Source of the DNA: JBCBEX01 sp038528235
Lineage (GTDB): Bacteria > Bacteroidota > Rhodothermia > Rhodothermales > Rubricoccaceae
NCBI GenBank assembly: GCA_038528235.1
Contig: JBCBEX010000072.1
Span: 1-22,880 of the forward strand
Direction: 5' to 3'
Length of the DNA: 22,880 bases
Within the stretch, counting starts at the first letter, position 1, and every line of letters begins with the position of its first letter. Below, one piece after another: positions 8,037 to 17,249 of the stretch. Below the pieces are notes generated by a model that was not told where the DNA came from, searched no databases, and saw only the letters and a program-made list of their open reading frames with translations. The position numbers were made by a program, and so were the translations under genes.

Positions 8037-10385
8037 TCATCGGGGCGAGGTTGGAAGCACGCAGCACGCTAGCGCGAGAGTCGGCTCGTCCTCCATGAGC
8101 AGGCACCGCGCTCGCTCGAATGCGTCGGCAATAGCTTCTGCCTGGACAATGGGGCGCGTCTGGATGGCCGCGTAGAAGCAGCGCCAGAAGGCTCCGCGAG
8201 CGGTGTCCACGACCGAGGCAGGCAGCACTACGACGGGCACGCCGAGCGCGGCGACCAACTCTGCGGCGAGGCTTAGCGCGGCGGTGTCGGTGGGGTCGGC
8301 GGCAGGCCGCACGCTGTCGAGCGCGAGCACACGGAGTACACCGCGCTCCCGCAGTCGACTAGCGACCGCTTGGACGGATGCGCGCCGGTCAGGGCTGAAC
8401 ATCCACGCGGGCTGACCGTCTGCCTCCGCGCTGTGGCCGAGCAGGTGGACGGCGTGAACCCTACCAGGCTCTGTCTCTCCGAACGGGCACAGGAGCAGCC
8501 CTGGTACGGCTCGCAGCGCAGCCTCGAAGCGGGCGCGGTCGTACTCGGCACGCGCAACCGGTTGCCAGAGGTGCAGCGTCTCGAAGGGGGTCGTCGCTGT
8601 CGGCGCGCCCGGCGTCGCCTCGACATGCAGTACGACGCGCACACCCGGCAGAGCCGCGAGGGTGGCGCCTGCCTTGGCATCGAATGCCGCCGCCCAAGGC
8701 ACAGCCGCCAGAGCAGGGTCGGCGACGTGGAGATCGAGGTGCAGCGGACGCCGGACGCCCAGCCGCCGTGTCGCCTGCCCATGCGCCGCGCGGTAGACCT
8801 GAACCACCGCCTCGGGCAGGAGCGCGCCGAAGAGAACGCCCCCGACCGCGTGCCGAACCGCTTTATCCGTCGCACCGCGCTGCACGAGGTGCAGCCCGTC
8901 ACGGAGCTCCATCGTCTCCGTGGCTAGCTTCGACTCGGCGCCCTGGCTGCGCTCGATCCGTACCGCCTGATCAGGATCGAGGCGCGTGAGTGCGGTGGGT
9001 TGCTCGGAGCCGGGCGCGTCGTGCACGCTCACGCGGAACCCGGTTCCCGGTGCCCAAGGCCCGGCCCCCATGGGCGTGAGCCGCAGCGCAAGCCGGACGG
9101 GGTCGCCCTCGCGGCACACCCGCTTGACGACCCAACTGCGATGGGCAAGGTGGAGGCCTGCGACGCTGCCGACGAGCGGCCAGGCAAGCGGGAGCAGCCG
9201 ATCCATGACGACGAACAAGCCGAAGTGTAGGAGCAGGTAGGCCGCGGCCGCACTCACCGCCACGCCGACGGCAGCTCTCGGCGGTAACATCCACACCAGC
9301 CCCATGGCCCCGAGCGCCGCGAGGAGCGCCGCCACCACGCCCAGACCCCACCCGCTCTGGCGTATCGGTCGCTCGGCGAGCACGCTGTGCAGCGTCGCCG
9401 CATGGACGAGCACCCCGCGCCGCGCGCCGAACGGCGTCGTAAACGTGTCCGCTTCGAGCGGGTAGGTGGAGCCGATGACGACGAGGCGGTCGAACAGTAG
9501 GCCGCGCAGCACCGGCGGTGGCAAGGTGCCACGCAGCAGGTCCTCGGAGCCGAGCACGCCGTCGCTGCCCGCTTTGAAATGGTCGCGGTGGTTGATGCCA
9601 TAGACGCCGCTCTCGTCCAACCCGTAGGTCGCGAGCACAGCCTCCCAGCCGCCTGCTCCGTCGGGGGCACGGTCCTCGGCCAGCAGTTCGCCGACGGCCT
9701 GCCACGTCTCCAGGGGCAACGCGGCTGCTCCGCTGTCCGCGCTGGCTGTCACGAAGCCCTGCGCCTCGCCGACGACCTCCGGGAACGTCCACGCTGCGAG
9801 CGCCGACAGCGCCAGCGATGGCGCGACTTCGCCGCTGCCTAGCCGCGTCCCGAGTCGCTGTTCGAGTACGGGGTCGCCCTGGAGGTCGGCATAGCCGGTG
9901 AGCACGTGACGCCGGAGCAGCGCAGGCGGCACGTCGAGGAGCAGAGGCCCGCCGGTGCGCGGCAGCAGGCGCGTTGGAAAGACGAACTGAACGGTAGCAG
10001 GTGCCTCGGCGACAGCCCGCACCAGGGCGTCGAAGCCGGGCGCGGCGCGGTCGGCGTCGGTGAACCAGTAGTCGAGCACGACTACGCGCGGCTCCTGCGC
10101 CGCGACAGTGCGGATCACCTCGGCGAGGTAGGCTTTGGGCGTCTCCTCGGGATAGTCATAGTGCTCCGCAAAGACCTCGTCGAGGGCCACCACGGCCAGT
10201 TCGGAGGCGGGCGCAGCCTCGATGACCCCAGCCGCCGTGAGTTGCTGGCGCGCCTCGAACCACAGCGACAGCAGCGACGTCCCGGCGATCCAGGCAACGG
10301 CTAGCCACACGGGCAGCAGCAGCGCGAAGACGGCGTCGTACTTCTTCCGCAGACCGCCAACGAGGTCGAAGAACGTGCCAGCCAT
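8037..10385 (-). CDS. CHASE2 membrane sensor with C-terminal CHAT-like domain lacking Cys
   Basis: 782 residues. One membrane helix lies at about 18-40. A CHASE2 extracytoplasmic sensor follows (about 55-335), with typical words VVALDE, VVVLDYWF, GINHRDHF, RLVVIGSTY, DTFTTPFG and GVLVHAATLHSVL. Three more helices follow (about 345-367, 370-392 and 396-413). The C-terminal part (about 500-782) matches a CHAT fold in layout: LHLDLHVADPALAAVPW resembles the CHAT strand before 'lPfeaL', HLLGHSAE (His647 and His651) sits at the His motif, LDSVRPA at the usual LxACxTA, and LGVPVVVLPASVVDTARGAF at the conserved 'aV..lW.v.D.aa..f' end. Val692 replaces the catalytic Cys, so this is probably a pseudoprotease or scaffold. 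The ATG begins 3 nt after the FecR stop, which implies translational coupling. The CHASE2 call is firm; the CHAT-like call is inference. Confidence 0.85.
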   Translation of the reverse strand: MAGTFFDLVGGLRKKYDAVFALLLPVWLAVAWIAGTSLLSLWFEARQQLTAAGVIEAAPASELAVVALDEVFAEHYDYPEETPKAYLAEVIRTVAAQEPRVVVLDYWFTDADRAAPGFDALVRAVAEAPATVQFVFPTRLLPRTGGPLLLDVPPALLRRHVLTGYADLQGDPVLEQRLGTRLGSGEVAPSLALSALAAWTFPEVVGEAQGFVTASADSGAAALPLETWQAVGELLAEDRAPDGAGGWEAVLATYGLDESGVYGINHRDHFKAGSDGVLGSEDLLRGTLPPPVLRGLLFDRLVVIGSTYPLEADTFTTPFGARRGVLVHAATLHSVLAERPIRQSGWGLGVVAALLAALGAMGLVWMLPPRAAVGVAVSAAAAYLLLHFGLFVVMDRLLPLAWPLVGSVAGLHLAHRSWVVKRVCREGDPVRLALRLTPMGAGPWAPGTGFRVSVHDAPGSEQPTALTRLDPDQAVRIERSQGAESKLATETMELRDGLHLVQRGATDKAVRHAVGGVLFGALLPEAVVQVYRAAHGQATRRLGVRRPLHLDLHVADPALAAVPWAAAFDAKAGATLAALPGVRVVLHVEATPGAPTATTPFETLHLWQPVARAEYDRARFEAALRAVPGLLLCPFGETEPGRVHAVHLLGHSAEADGQPAWMFSPDRRASVQAVASRLRERGVLRVLALDSVRPAADPTDTAALSLAAELVAALGVPVVVLPASVVDTARGAFWRCFYAAIQTRPIVQAEAIADAFERARCLLMEDEPTLALACCVLPTSPR

Positions 10386-10388
10386 GCG

Positions 10389-11432
10389 CTATTCGGGGTC
10401 GTCCGAGGCGGCGCGAGCCTCGTCCAGCAACGCATCGACGAGCGCGGGCGGCCCGGCGTCCTCGTAGATGTAGGTCCGCAGCCGCCGCACAGACGCCAGC
10501 CCCGGCTGTGCGGCCTCAACGGCGTCGAGCACGGCGAGCGCGTCGGCGTAGAACGCCTGGTCGAAGAGCACGGCGGCGTAGAGCAGGTCGGCCGTCACGT
10601 CGAGCGTCGGTGTGTCCGAGGTCGCGCCCTCGCTGCTCTCAGCGTCGACTGGCGGGTATTGCTCTCCGAGGCTGCGGCGTAGCGCGGTGAGCATCGCCCG
10701 CGTCGAATCGGTGGCGACGGTGAAGCAGTCCCACACGTCGTCGCTGGGCGCCTGGCCGTCGGCGTCGAGCGCGTGCACCTCTACGTAGTAGTCGCCGCCC
10801 GGTGCCAGCGGCGGGAGGTCGGACGGATAGACCAGCACCGTGTCGGCGGTCGTGTGCGTCCAGACGATGTCGTCCGTCTCAGGGCCGTCGAAGCAGGGTT
10901 CGGTGCCGCGGTCATGCGTCACACGCACGCGGTAGGCGACGGGCTGCCCCGCTATCGAACTGGGCTGGGCCGCCAGCCATTGGATGGTAGGCGTTGGGTC
11001 GAGAACGTAGCCGAAGCGGGGGCGTTCGAGCACGGGCGGCACGGTGCCCGTGGGTGGCCGCGCCGCGCCGGTGGCCGAGGCTGAGGAGCGGCCTACAGCC
11101 CGGTTCCACGCCCCTCGTGCGAGCGACGCCACGGTGCTGCCCACCTCGCCCGACGGCGCGTCGTCTGGAGCACCCACCTCGTAGGTATCGCCGCTGCTCA
11201 GCGTGACGCGCTCGGCGTTGGCCAGCACCACTGTTGCCCGCGAGAGGCGACCCGTCCGCACCACGTCGCCGACGAACAGCGCCGCGGCATCAGCGAGGGT
11301 CCACGTGTCGGTGCCAGCGCGCTGCATGGTCACATCGCCCGTCGTCTGTGTGATCCAGGCAACGGGATCCTGGGCTGCACCCGCAGACGCGCTGCCGAGC
11401 AGCAGGACAAGCAGACCCAGTCGAGTTCGCAT
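10389..11432 (-). CDS. Exported FecR-like domain protein
   Basis: 347 residues. The ATG at 11432 is chosen because it gives a clean signal peptide (MRTRLGLLVLLLGSASAGAAQ). An ATG 22 codons upstream in the same frame adds a Cys-rich, non-signal leader. Residues about 23-90 match the FecR-like beta domain: AWITQTTGDVTMQ, then GDVVRTGRLSRATVVLANAE and LSSGDTYEV. About 130-235 is fibronectin-like, with ending words YYVEVHALDADG. About 245-345 is helical and TPR-like (LLYAAVLFDQAFYADALAVL). FecR in iron signalling transmits a periplasmic signal to a sigma factor. No sigma factor is present here, so a ligand- or surface-sensing role is more likely. FecR-domain proteins are, as I recall, often encoded next to CHASE2 proteins, which fits. 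First gene of the three-gene cassette. Confidence 0.8.
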   Translation of the reverse strand: MRTRLGLLVLLLGSASAGAAQDPVAWITQTTGDVTMQRAGTDTWTLADAAALFVGDVVRTGRLSRATVVLANAERVTLSSGDTYEVGAPDDAPSGEVGSTVASLARGAWNRAVGRSSASATGAARPPTGTVPPVLERPRFGYVLDPTPTIQWLAAQPSSIAGQPVAYRVRVTHDRGTEPCFDGPETDDIVWTHTTADTVLVYPSDLPPLAPGGDYYVEVHALDADGQAPSDDVWDCFTVATDSTRAMLTALRRSLGEQYPPVDAESSEGATSDTPTLDVTADLLYAAVLFDQAFYADALAVLDAVEAAQPGLASVRRLRTYIYEDAGPPALVDALLDEARAASDDPE

Positions 11433-11444
11433 GGCGCCGAGGGA

Positions 11445-11486
11445 GCAGTCAGGAGAGAAACAGCCACACGTGCGTGTGATGACTGC
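11445..11486 (-). promoter_or_regulatory. Nested inverted repeat upstream of the FecR gene
   Basis: Outer arms GCAGTCA (11445-11451) and TGACTGC (11480-11486) enclose inner arms CACACG (11465-11470) and CGTGTG (11473-11478). The block ends 12 bp before the chosen start codon at 11432. It could be an operator or a 5' leader hairpin for the FecR-CHASE2-CHAT cassette. It is the only clear structured site in the 90-bp spacer. Confidence 0.4.
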
Positions 11487-11522
11487 ATGGTAGCGCACGG
11501 CAGGGACACCGGCAAGACGCGC

Positions 11523-12197
11523 CTATGCTCCGGTGTCGTCCCACGTCGGCGCGTTGCGGACCTGGTCGAAGGGCAGCACGACGCTCGACGCGATGTTGGA
11601 GAGGTGCGAGCTCACCCGACCGATCATGCGCGCTGCGATGGCGAGCACGACCGCGCGGTTTGTGTCGGCGATCTCGCCCTCAGCGATCAGCGCTAGGAAG
11701 TCGGCGACCTCCACCTTGACGGAGGTATGCGCCTCCATCACCCGTCTCGCGGCACGGGCGTCAGCCTGGATGAATCCCAGACGCACATCGGGGAACAACC
11801 CCTGCACGCGGTCTCGGACGCGGCGCAGCGGGTGGACGGACTGCCCCACACGCGGCGCTGTGGCCAGTTCTGCCGCCTTCGCGAGTGACTTCGAGAGGTC
11901 GCCGATGCGCTCGGCCTCCTGCACGATGATGAGCAATGTCAGACTCAGCAGCAGGTCGCGCTGCGGGTCGATGGTGACGTGGTGCAGCATCGCCCGGCGG
12001 ATCGACTGCTCGCGGTCGTTGACCGTCTCGTCGAGGGCGCGGAGGTCGAGGTCGAGGGGTTCGTTGTCGAGCAGCGTGGCCGTGGCCGCGCGAAACATGC
12101 GCTCGGTGGTGTCCACCATGCCGCGCATCTCGTCGAGGCATTGCCGCACGAGCGGGGACGACGGAGCGTCGGAACCAAAGCTGTCCAAGAGGGCCAT
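11523..12197 (-). CDS. PhoU-like domain protein
   Basis: 224 residues, close to normal PhoU length, and all helical by composition. The first half has the PhoU metal-site pattern: DETVNDRE (about 56-63), then EAERIGDLSK with Glu96 and Asp100. The second half keeps the helix and part of the motif, RMIGRVSSHLSNIAS (about 190-204), but the expected ERxxDH residues are Gly193 and Ser197, so one metal site is probably lost. PhoU proteins tie phosphate uptake to PhoR signalling or regulate Na/phosphate cotransporters. No pst or pho genes are in the window, so the partner is unknown. It has its own 127-bp upstream spacer and ends 90 bp before the FecR gene; co-transcription with that gene is possible but not shown. 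Confidence 0.8.
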   Translation of the reverse strand: MALLDSFGSDAPSSPLVRQCLDEMRGMVDTTERMFRAATATLLDNEPLDLDLRALDETVNDREQSIRRAMLHHVTIDPQRDLLLSLTLLIIVQEAERIGDLSKSLAKAAELATAPRVGQSVHPLRRVRDRVQGLFPDVRLGFIQADARAARRVMEAHTSVKVEVADFLALIAEGEIADTNRAVVLAIAARMIGRVSSHLSNIASSVVLPFDQVRNAPTWDDTGA

Positions 12198-12324
12198 AGG
12201 GCACGCGGTGGGAGGACGCGCAACATACGGCCCCGGACTCTCCGCTGTCAGCCCTCAGTGTTCCGTTGCCCTACGTTCCGCTACCCACGCGCGCGAGGCA
12301 CGTGCTATTCTGGTGCCTGTGTGC

Positions 12325-12648
12325 TCAGTTTCGCCGTGCCCAGAGGTCGTCGAGCCAAGGCTCGGGGAGCCCGTCTGAGCCGTGATCGTGGGCGAAGTCG
12401 TAGGGCAGCGCGAGGGTATGCGCTTGCCGGCGTAGGTCTTCGCGGATCTCGCGGACGCCTACCTTGGTGGCCTCGCCGCGCGCACGGGCTGCCTGCCGCT
12501 CCGTGTAGGGATCCACCATGAACGGCAGGGGCCGCTCCGGATAGCAGATGCGGAACGCCATCACCATCGCCCACACCATCATCAGCACGATCGCGGGGAC
12601 GGCAACGAGGACGAAGGCGCTGAAGAGTGCGCCGGGCACCGGAGACAT
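12325..12648 (-). CDS. Small single-pass membrane protein, unknown
   Basis: 107 residues. One hydrophobic helix lies at about 9-32 (ALFSAFVLVAVPAIVLMMVW), followed by a charged cytoplasmic or periplasmic tail of about 70 residues: an Arg/Glu helix (about 50-75, TERQAARARG and REIREDLRRQ) and an acidic, Trp-containing end (LPEPWLDDLWARRN). No family is recognised. It starts just past the terminator of the oxidase operon, with about 95 bp of leader, so it is probably a separate transcript. The composition and clean helix-plus-tail layout support a real gene. A role with the neighbouring oxidase is possible only by location. Confidence 0.65.
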   Translation of the reverse strand: MSPVPGALFSAFVLVAVPAIVLMMVWAMVMAFRICYPERPLPFMVDPYTERQAARARGEATKVGVREIREDLRRQAHTLALPYDFAHDHGSDGLPEPWLDDLWARRN

Positions 12649-12744
12649 GGCGGGTAGGCGGAGGCCGCTGGGAGGTAAAGGCGAAGTGGGGTCAAAGAGG
12701 GGTTGTTAAGATATGGAGAACGCCGTCATGCGTTCCACTCTCAC

Positions 12745-12796
12745 AAAAAAACCGGGGCATTTCCCACTGGCTCTTCGCAGCAGGCTCTGCCCCGGT
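12745..12796 (-). terminator. Rho-independent terminator of the act-cox operon
   Basis: On the minus strand, ACCGGGGCA (12796-12788) and TGCCCCGGT (12759-12751) form a 9-bp perfect GC-rich stem with a 28-nt loop, followed directly by seven T residues (complement of the A-run 12745-12751). It begins 35 nt after the coxD stop codon, so it ends the respiratory transcript. Confidence 0.88.
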
Positions 12797-12830
12797 CCTG
12801 TCGGATTGGTCCGAACGAGGATCTCGGATC

Positions 12831-13301
12831 CTACTGCCCCAAGACCAGCGAATCGGTTGGGATGAGGACAGGCTGTGCCTCGAACTGGGTGCGGATGGCG
12901 TCCTGCTGCATGCGCGCGCGCTGCTCCTCGGCCTCAATGAGGTCGATGGGCACGGCGATGCGGTCTTCGAGCGTGCCACGAAAGCCCGTGTCAAGGTAGG
13001 TGAACGTGATGAACACCACCAGAAAGACGATGCTGAGCACGAAAGCGATGGCATTGGTTCCGCCGTCGTGCTTGAGCCCCATGAAGAAGAGCGCGACCAG
13101 CGTGGCCTTGGCGCCGGCGATGGCGAGCGCAACGGGCACGCTCAGCGGGCCGAGCGGGAGGATGTGCGAGCGCTCCATGAACGCCAGCACTACGGTGACG
13201 ATGGTCAGGAAGACGAGGCCACCGAAGACGCTGAAGAGCATCTTCTTGCCCAGCACGTGGTGCGAGTGGTCGCCGTGACCGTTGTGGGAATCGTGAGCCA
13301 T
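12831..13301 (-). CDS. coxD: Cytochrome c oxidase subunit IV (caa3-type)
   Basis: 156 residues with three membrane helices (about 22-42, 55-76 and 82-103), the layout of the caa3/prokaryotic subunit IV family. The family-like stretch AGAKATLVALFFMGLKHD is present at about 62-79. The N terminus is His-rich, with six His in the first 15 residues. After the third helix is a long amphipathic, charged tail (about 105-156) that is longer than in many family members. Subunit IV has no cofactor and stabilises the oxidase. It is the last gene of the operon, 116 bp after coxC across a repeat-filled spacer and just before the terminator. Confidence 0.9.
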   Translation of the reverse strand: MAHDSHNGHGDHSHHVLGKKMLFSVFGGLVFLTIVTVVLAFMERSHILPLGPLSVPVALAIAGAKATLVALFFMGLKHDGGTNAIAFVLSIVFLVVFITFTYLDTGFRGTLEDRIAVPIDLIEAEEQRARMQQDAIRTQFEAQPVLIPTDSLVLGQ

Positions 13302-13308
13302 AATTCGG

Positions 13309-13360
13309 GTCGATGGTCGATGGTCGGCGCGGATCTACGATCCGCTGTCGATGGTCGAGT
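13309..13360. repeat. Heptamer GTCGATG repeats around a perfect hairpin
   Basis: GTCGATG occurs at 13309-13315, 13316-13322 and 13347-13353, each followed by a partial copy (GTCGGCG, GTCGAGT). Between them GCGGATC-TAC-GATCCGC (13329-13345) is a perfect 7-bp stem with a 3-nt loop. It lies in the coxC-coxD spacer. No T-run follows, so it is not a standard terminator. Confidence 0.7.
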
Positions 13361-13386
13361 CCGAGGTTCAGGCCGGTGTCTTGAGA

Positions 13387-13421
13387 GACCTATGACCTGC
13401 GACCCAGGACCTACGACCTAA
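13387..13421. repeat. Five tandem heptamers GACCTAN at the coxC stop
   Basis: Five consecutive 7-bp units: GACCTAT, GACCTGC, GACCCAG, GACCTAC, GACCTAA. The last overlaps the coxC stop codon (TAG, 13420-13418). On the coding strand it reads as repeats of TAGGTCN. It resembles heptameric short tandem repeats known in cyanobacteria, though with a different sequence. Confidence 0.75.
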
Positions 13422-14146
13422 ATCAGGTACATCAGGGGGAAGAGGAAAATCCAGATGATGTCGACCACGTGCCAGTAGAGGCCGACGTTCTCGACGGGGG
13501 TGTACCACGCGCTGGTGTATTTGCCTTGCCGCGCCTTCCAGGCGAGGATCGAGATGGCCACCATGCCGATGAGCACGTGGAAGCCGTGGATGCCGGTCAT
13601 CACGTAGTAGATCGAGAAGAACACGCCGGCACGTGGGTGGGCGAAGATGCCCTCCGTCGGGTTGACGACGTCGGAGGTCGGGTTGAAGGCCGCCCCCGGG
13701 AAGATGCCCAGGTCGAACTTGTGGGTGTACTCGAAATACTTGATCACCATGAACACGCCCGCTAGCACAACGGTCGCAACGAGGTTCCAGAAGAGCACCT
13801 TCTGGTTGTCGGTCTGCGCGCCGCGGATGGCGTAGGCCACGGTGAACGAGCTCAGCAGCAGCACGAGCGTGTTGGTCGCGCCCATCACCGTGTCGAGCTG
13901 CGTGCTCGCCTCGGCGAACAGCTCCGGGTACCACGCGCGGAAGATGCCATAGGCCACGAACATCCCGCCGAAGAGCAGGATCTCCGTGACGAGGAAGAGC
14001 CACATCCCGAGCTTCGCGGCCTCGAACTGCTGTTCGGAGGTGACGAAGTAGTGCTTCAGGTGGGGCGGGTGGTCGTGCCCGTGGTGGTCGTCGTGCCCAT
14101 GCGCATCGTGCGCGGGCGCTGCGACCGTGGCAGTGGAGGAAGCCAT
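13418..14146 (-). CDS. coxC: Cytochrome c oxidase subunit III
   Basis: 242 residues. About five membrane helices start near residue 47 (GMWLFLVTEILLFGGMFVAY); the usual first two helices of the 7-helix form are absent, as in many bacterial short forms. Family words are present: EILLFGGMF, YFEYTHKF, FFSIYYVMTGIHGFHVLIG (His-containing, subunit III signature) and YWHVVDIIWIFLFPLMYL at the C terminus. Subunit III has no redox centre; it stabilises subunit I and supports proton uptake. The N-terminal 32 residues hold nine His and many Asp, a possible metal-binding tail. The gene lies 83 bp after coxA. Confidence 0.95.
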   Translation of the reverse strand: MASSTATVAAPAHDAHGHDDHHGHDHPPHLKHYFVTSEQQFEAAKLGMWLFLVTEILLFGGMFVAYGIFRAWYPELFAEASTQLDTVMGATNTLVLLLSSFTVAYAIRGAQTDNQKVLFWNLVATVVLAGVFMVIKYFEYTHKFDLGIFPGAAFNPTSDVVNPTEGIFAHPRAGVFFSIYYVMTGIHGFHVLIGMVAISILAWKARQGKYTSAWYTPVENVGLYWHVVDIIWIFLFPLMYLI

Positions 14147-14157
14147 AGTGTGGAAGT

Positions 14158-14217
14158 GGCTCAGCGGCTCAGTGGTTCAGGGCCTAGAGTAGGCACCCGG
14201 AATCACTGAGACCCTGA
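14158..14217. repeat. Octamer repeats with inverted copies in the coxA-coxC spacer
   Basis: Octamers GGCTCAGC, GGCTCAGT and GGTTCAGG follow each other at 14158-14181. Inverted words CACTGAG (14204-14210) and CCCTGAA (14212-14218) then match the complements of CTCAGTG and TTCAGGG. No terminator T-run is visible. Confidence 0.55.
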
Positions 14218-14229
14218 AATACGGAAGAA

Positions 14230-16092
<1,863 letters not shown>

Positions 16093-16111
16093 TTGTGGTG
16101 CTAGGCTAGGT

Positions 16112-16154
16112 GGTCGGGGTGCTTACAGTCTTGGAATCGGGTCGGGCGTGCTTA
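16112..16154. repeat. Direct repeat in the coxB-coxA spacer, shared with the actE-actF spacer
   Basis: On the coding strand, TAAGCACGCCCGACC (16154-16140, starting at the coxB stop) recurs as TAAGCACCCCGACC (16125-16112). The words GGGCGTGCTTA (20408-20418) and GGTCGGGGT (20391-20399) of the same set appear in the actE-actF spacer. Confidence 0.5.
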
Positions 16155-17219
16155 TTCAGCAGCAGGCGCGTCGGCCGCAGCATCGTCAGCCGCATCGGCG
16201 CCACCCGCGTCGCCGTCGCCACCGAAGCCGCCTTCGGCGAACGTGGCGGGGACGTCGGCGCCGTTGATGCTCTTGATGTATTGGATGAGCGCGTACACCT
16301 CGCCGTCGGAGAGCTGCCCTTGGTAGGACGGCATCACCGGCTGGTAGCCCTCGACGATGTGCGCGGCCGGATAGAGGATGGATTCGCGTGTATAGTCCTC
16401 GTCCATCACGGCGCTGCCGCCGTCGACGAAGTTGCGCGTCTCACCCCAGTAGCCGAGGAAGCTCGGGCCCACCTTCGCAGAACCGTCGATCGAGTGGCAG
16501 GTGTTGCAGACGTTCTTGGTGTAGAGCGCCTCGCCCAGTTCGACCGGGCTGTCGCCAGGCTGGATGCCCTTGCCGCCGCCGCTCGCGACCCACTCGTTCC
16601 ACTCCTGTGCGCCGAGCGCGATCACCTTCGCACCCATGACCGAGTGGCCCGTGCCGCAGTACTCGGTGCAGAGGATCTGGAACGTGTCAGCACGGACCGC
16701 CTCGAACCAGACGGTCGAGTAGCGGTTGGGCAGCACATCGTGCTTGATGCGGAATTCGGGGACGTAGAAGCTGTGCAGCACGTCCACCGAGTTCATGATG
16801 AGCTTCACCGGGCGGTTGGCCGGGACGACGAGTTCGTTAGTCGTCGTAATGCCCTCGTTGTAGTTGAACTGCCAGAGCCACTTCTTGCCCTGCACGTTCA
16901 CCTCGTAGGCATCGGCGGGGGCCACGACGGTGTCGACGTGGGCCTTGAAGCCCCAGAAGAACACGATGAAGACGAGGATCGTCGGGATCACAATCCAGGA
17001 CATCTCCAGGAGGTGATTCTCCTTTACGGGGTAGGGCACGTCGGCCGAGCTACGGCGGCGGTACTTCCACGGGAGGTAGAACAGGTAGAACGTCACCCCG
17101 ATGAGCATGATGGTGCTCGCAATCAGGATGAACATGAACGGCGCGTCGATGACGTGGGCCGTCGTCGATGCCTGTTCGGGGAGCCAGAAGCTCCGGATGG
17201 CCTCGTAAATCTGCGACAT
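16152..17219 (-). CDS. coxB: Cytochrome c oxidase subunit II with fused haem c (caa3)
   Basis: 355 residues. Two membrane helices lie at about 28-50 and 72-92. The CuA cupredoxin domain (about 100-210) has ligands His149 (VLHSFYVPEF), Cys184, Glu186, Cys188, His192 and Met195 (CTEYCGTGHSVM). A mono-haem cytochrome c domain follows (about 225-320) with CNTCH (238-242) and likely axial Met296 (PVMPSY). The fusion defines caa3-type oxidases: electrons enter the haem c, pass to CuA, then to subunit I. The C terminus is a low-complexity Gly/Ala/Asp tail (about 328-355). No cleavable signal is obvious. It starts 30 bp after the SCO gene. Confidence 0.97.
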   Translation of the reverse strand: MSQIYEAIRSFWLPEQASTTAHVIDAPFMFILIASTIMLIGVTFYLFYLPWKYRRRSSADVPYPVKENHLLEMSWIVIPTILVFIVFFWGFKAHVDTVVAPADAYEVNVQGKKWLWQFNYNEGITTTNELVVPANRPVKLIMNSVDVLHSFYVPEFRIKHDVLPNRYSTVWFEAVRADTFQILCTEYCGTGHSVMGAKVIALGAQEWNEWVASGGGKGIQPGDSPVELGEALYTKNVCNTCHSIDGSAKVGPSFLGYWGETRNFVDGGSAVMDEDYTRESILYPAAHIVEGYQPVMPSYQGQLSDGEVYALIQYIKSINGADVPATFAEGGFGGDGDAGGADAADDAAADAPAAE

Positions 17220-17249
17220 AATGCAGCGTTTGCGTGAGGGTGGGATTCG

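Noticed and set aside
11433..11498. A longer N terminus for the FecR protein (22 extra residues)
   Set aside because: It would bury the signal peptide behind a Cys/Arg-rich leader and cover the inverted repeat; the ATG at 11432 gives a standard signal sequence.
13329..13345. Terminator between coxC and coxD
   Set aside because: The hairpin is perfect but has no T-run on either strand, and coxD follows in the same operon.
16110..17237. A 375-codon plus-strand frame antisense to coxB
   Set aside because: The minus frame has full CuA and haem c motifs; the plus frame is its shadow.
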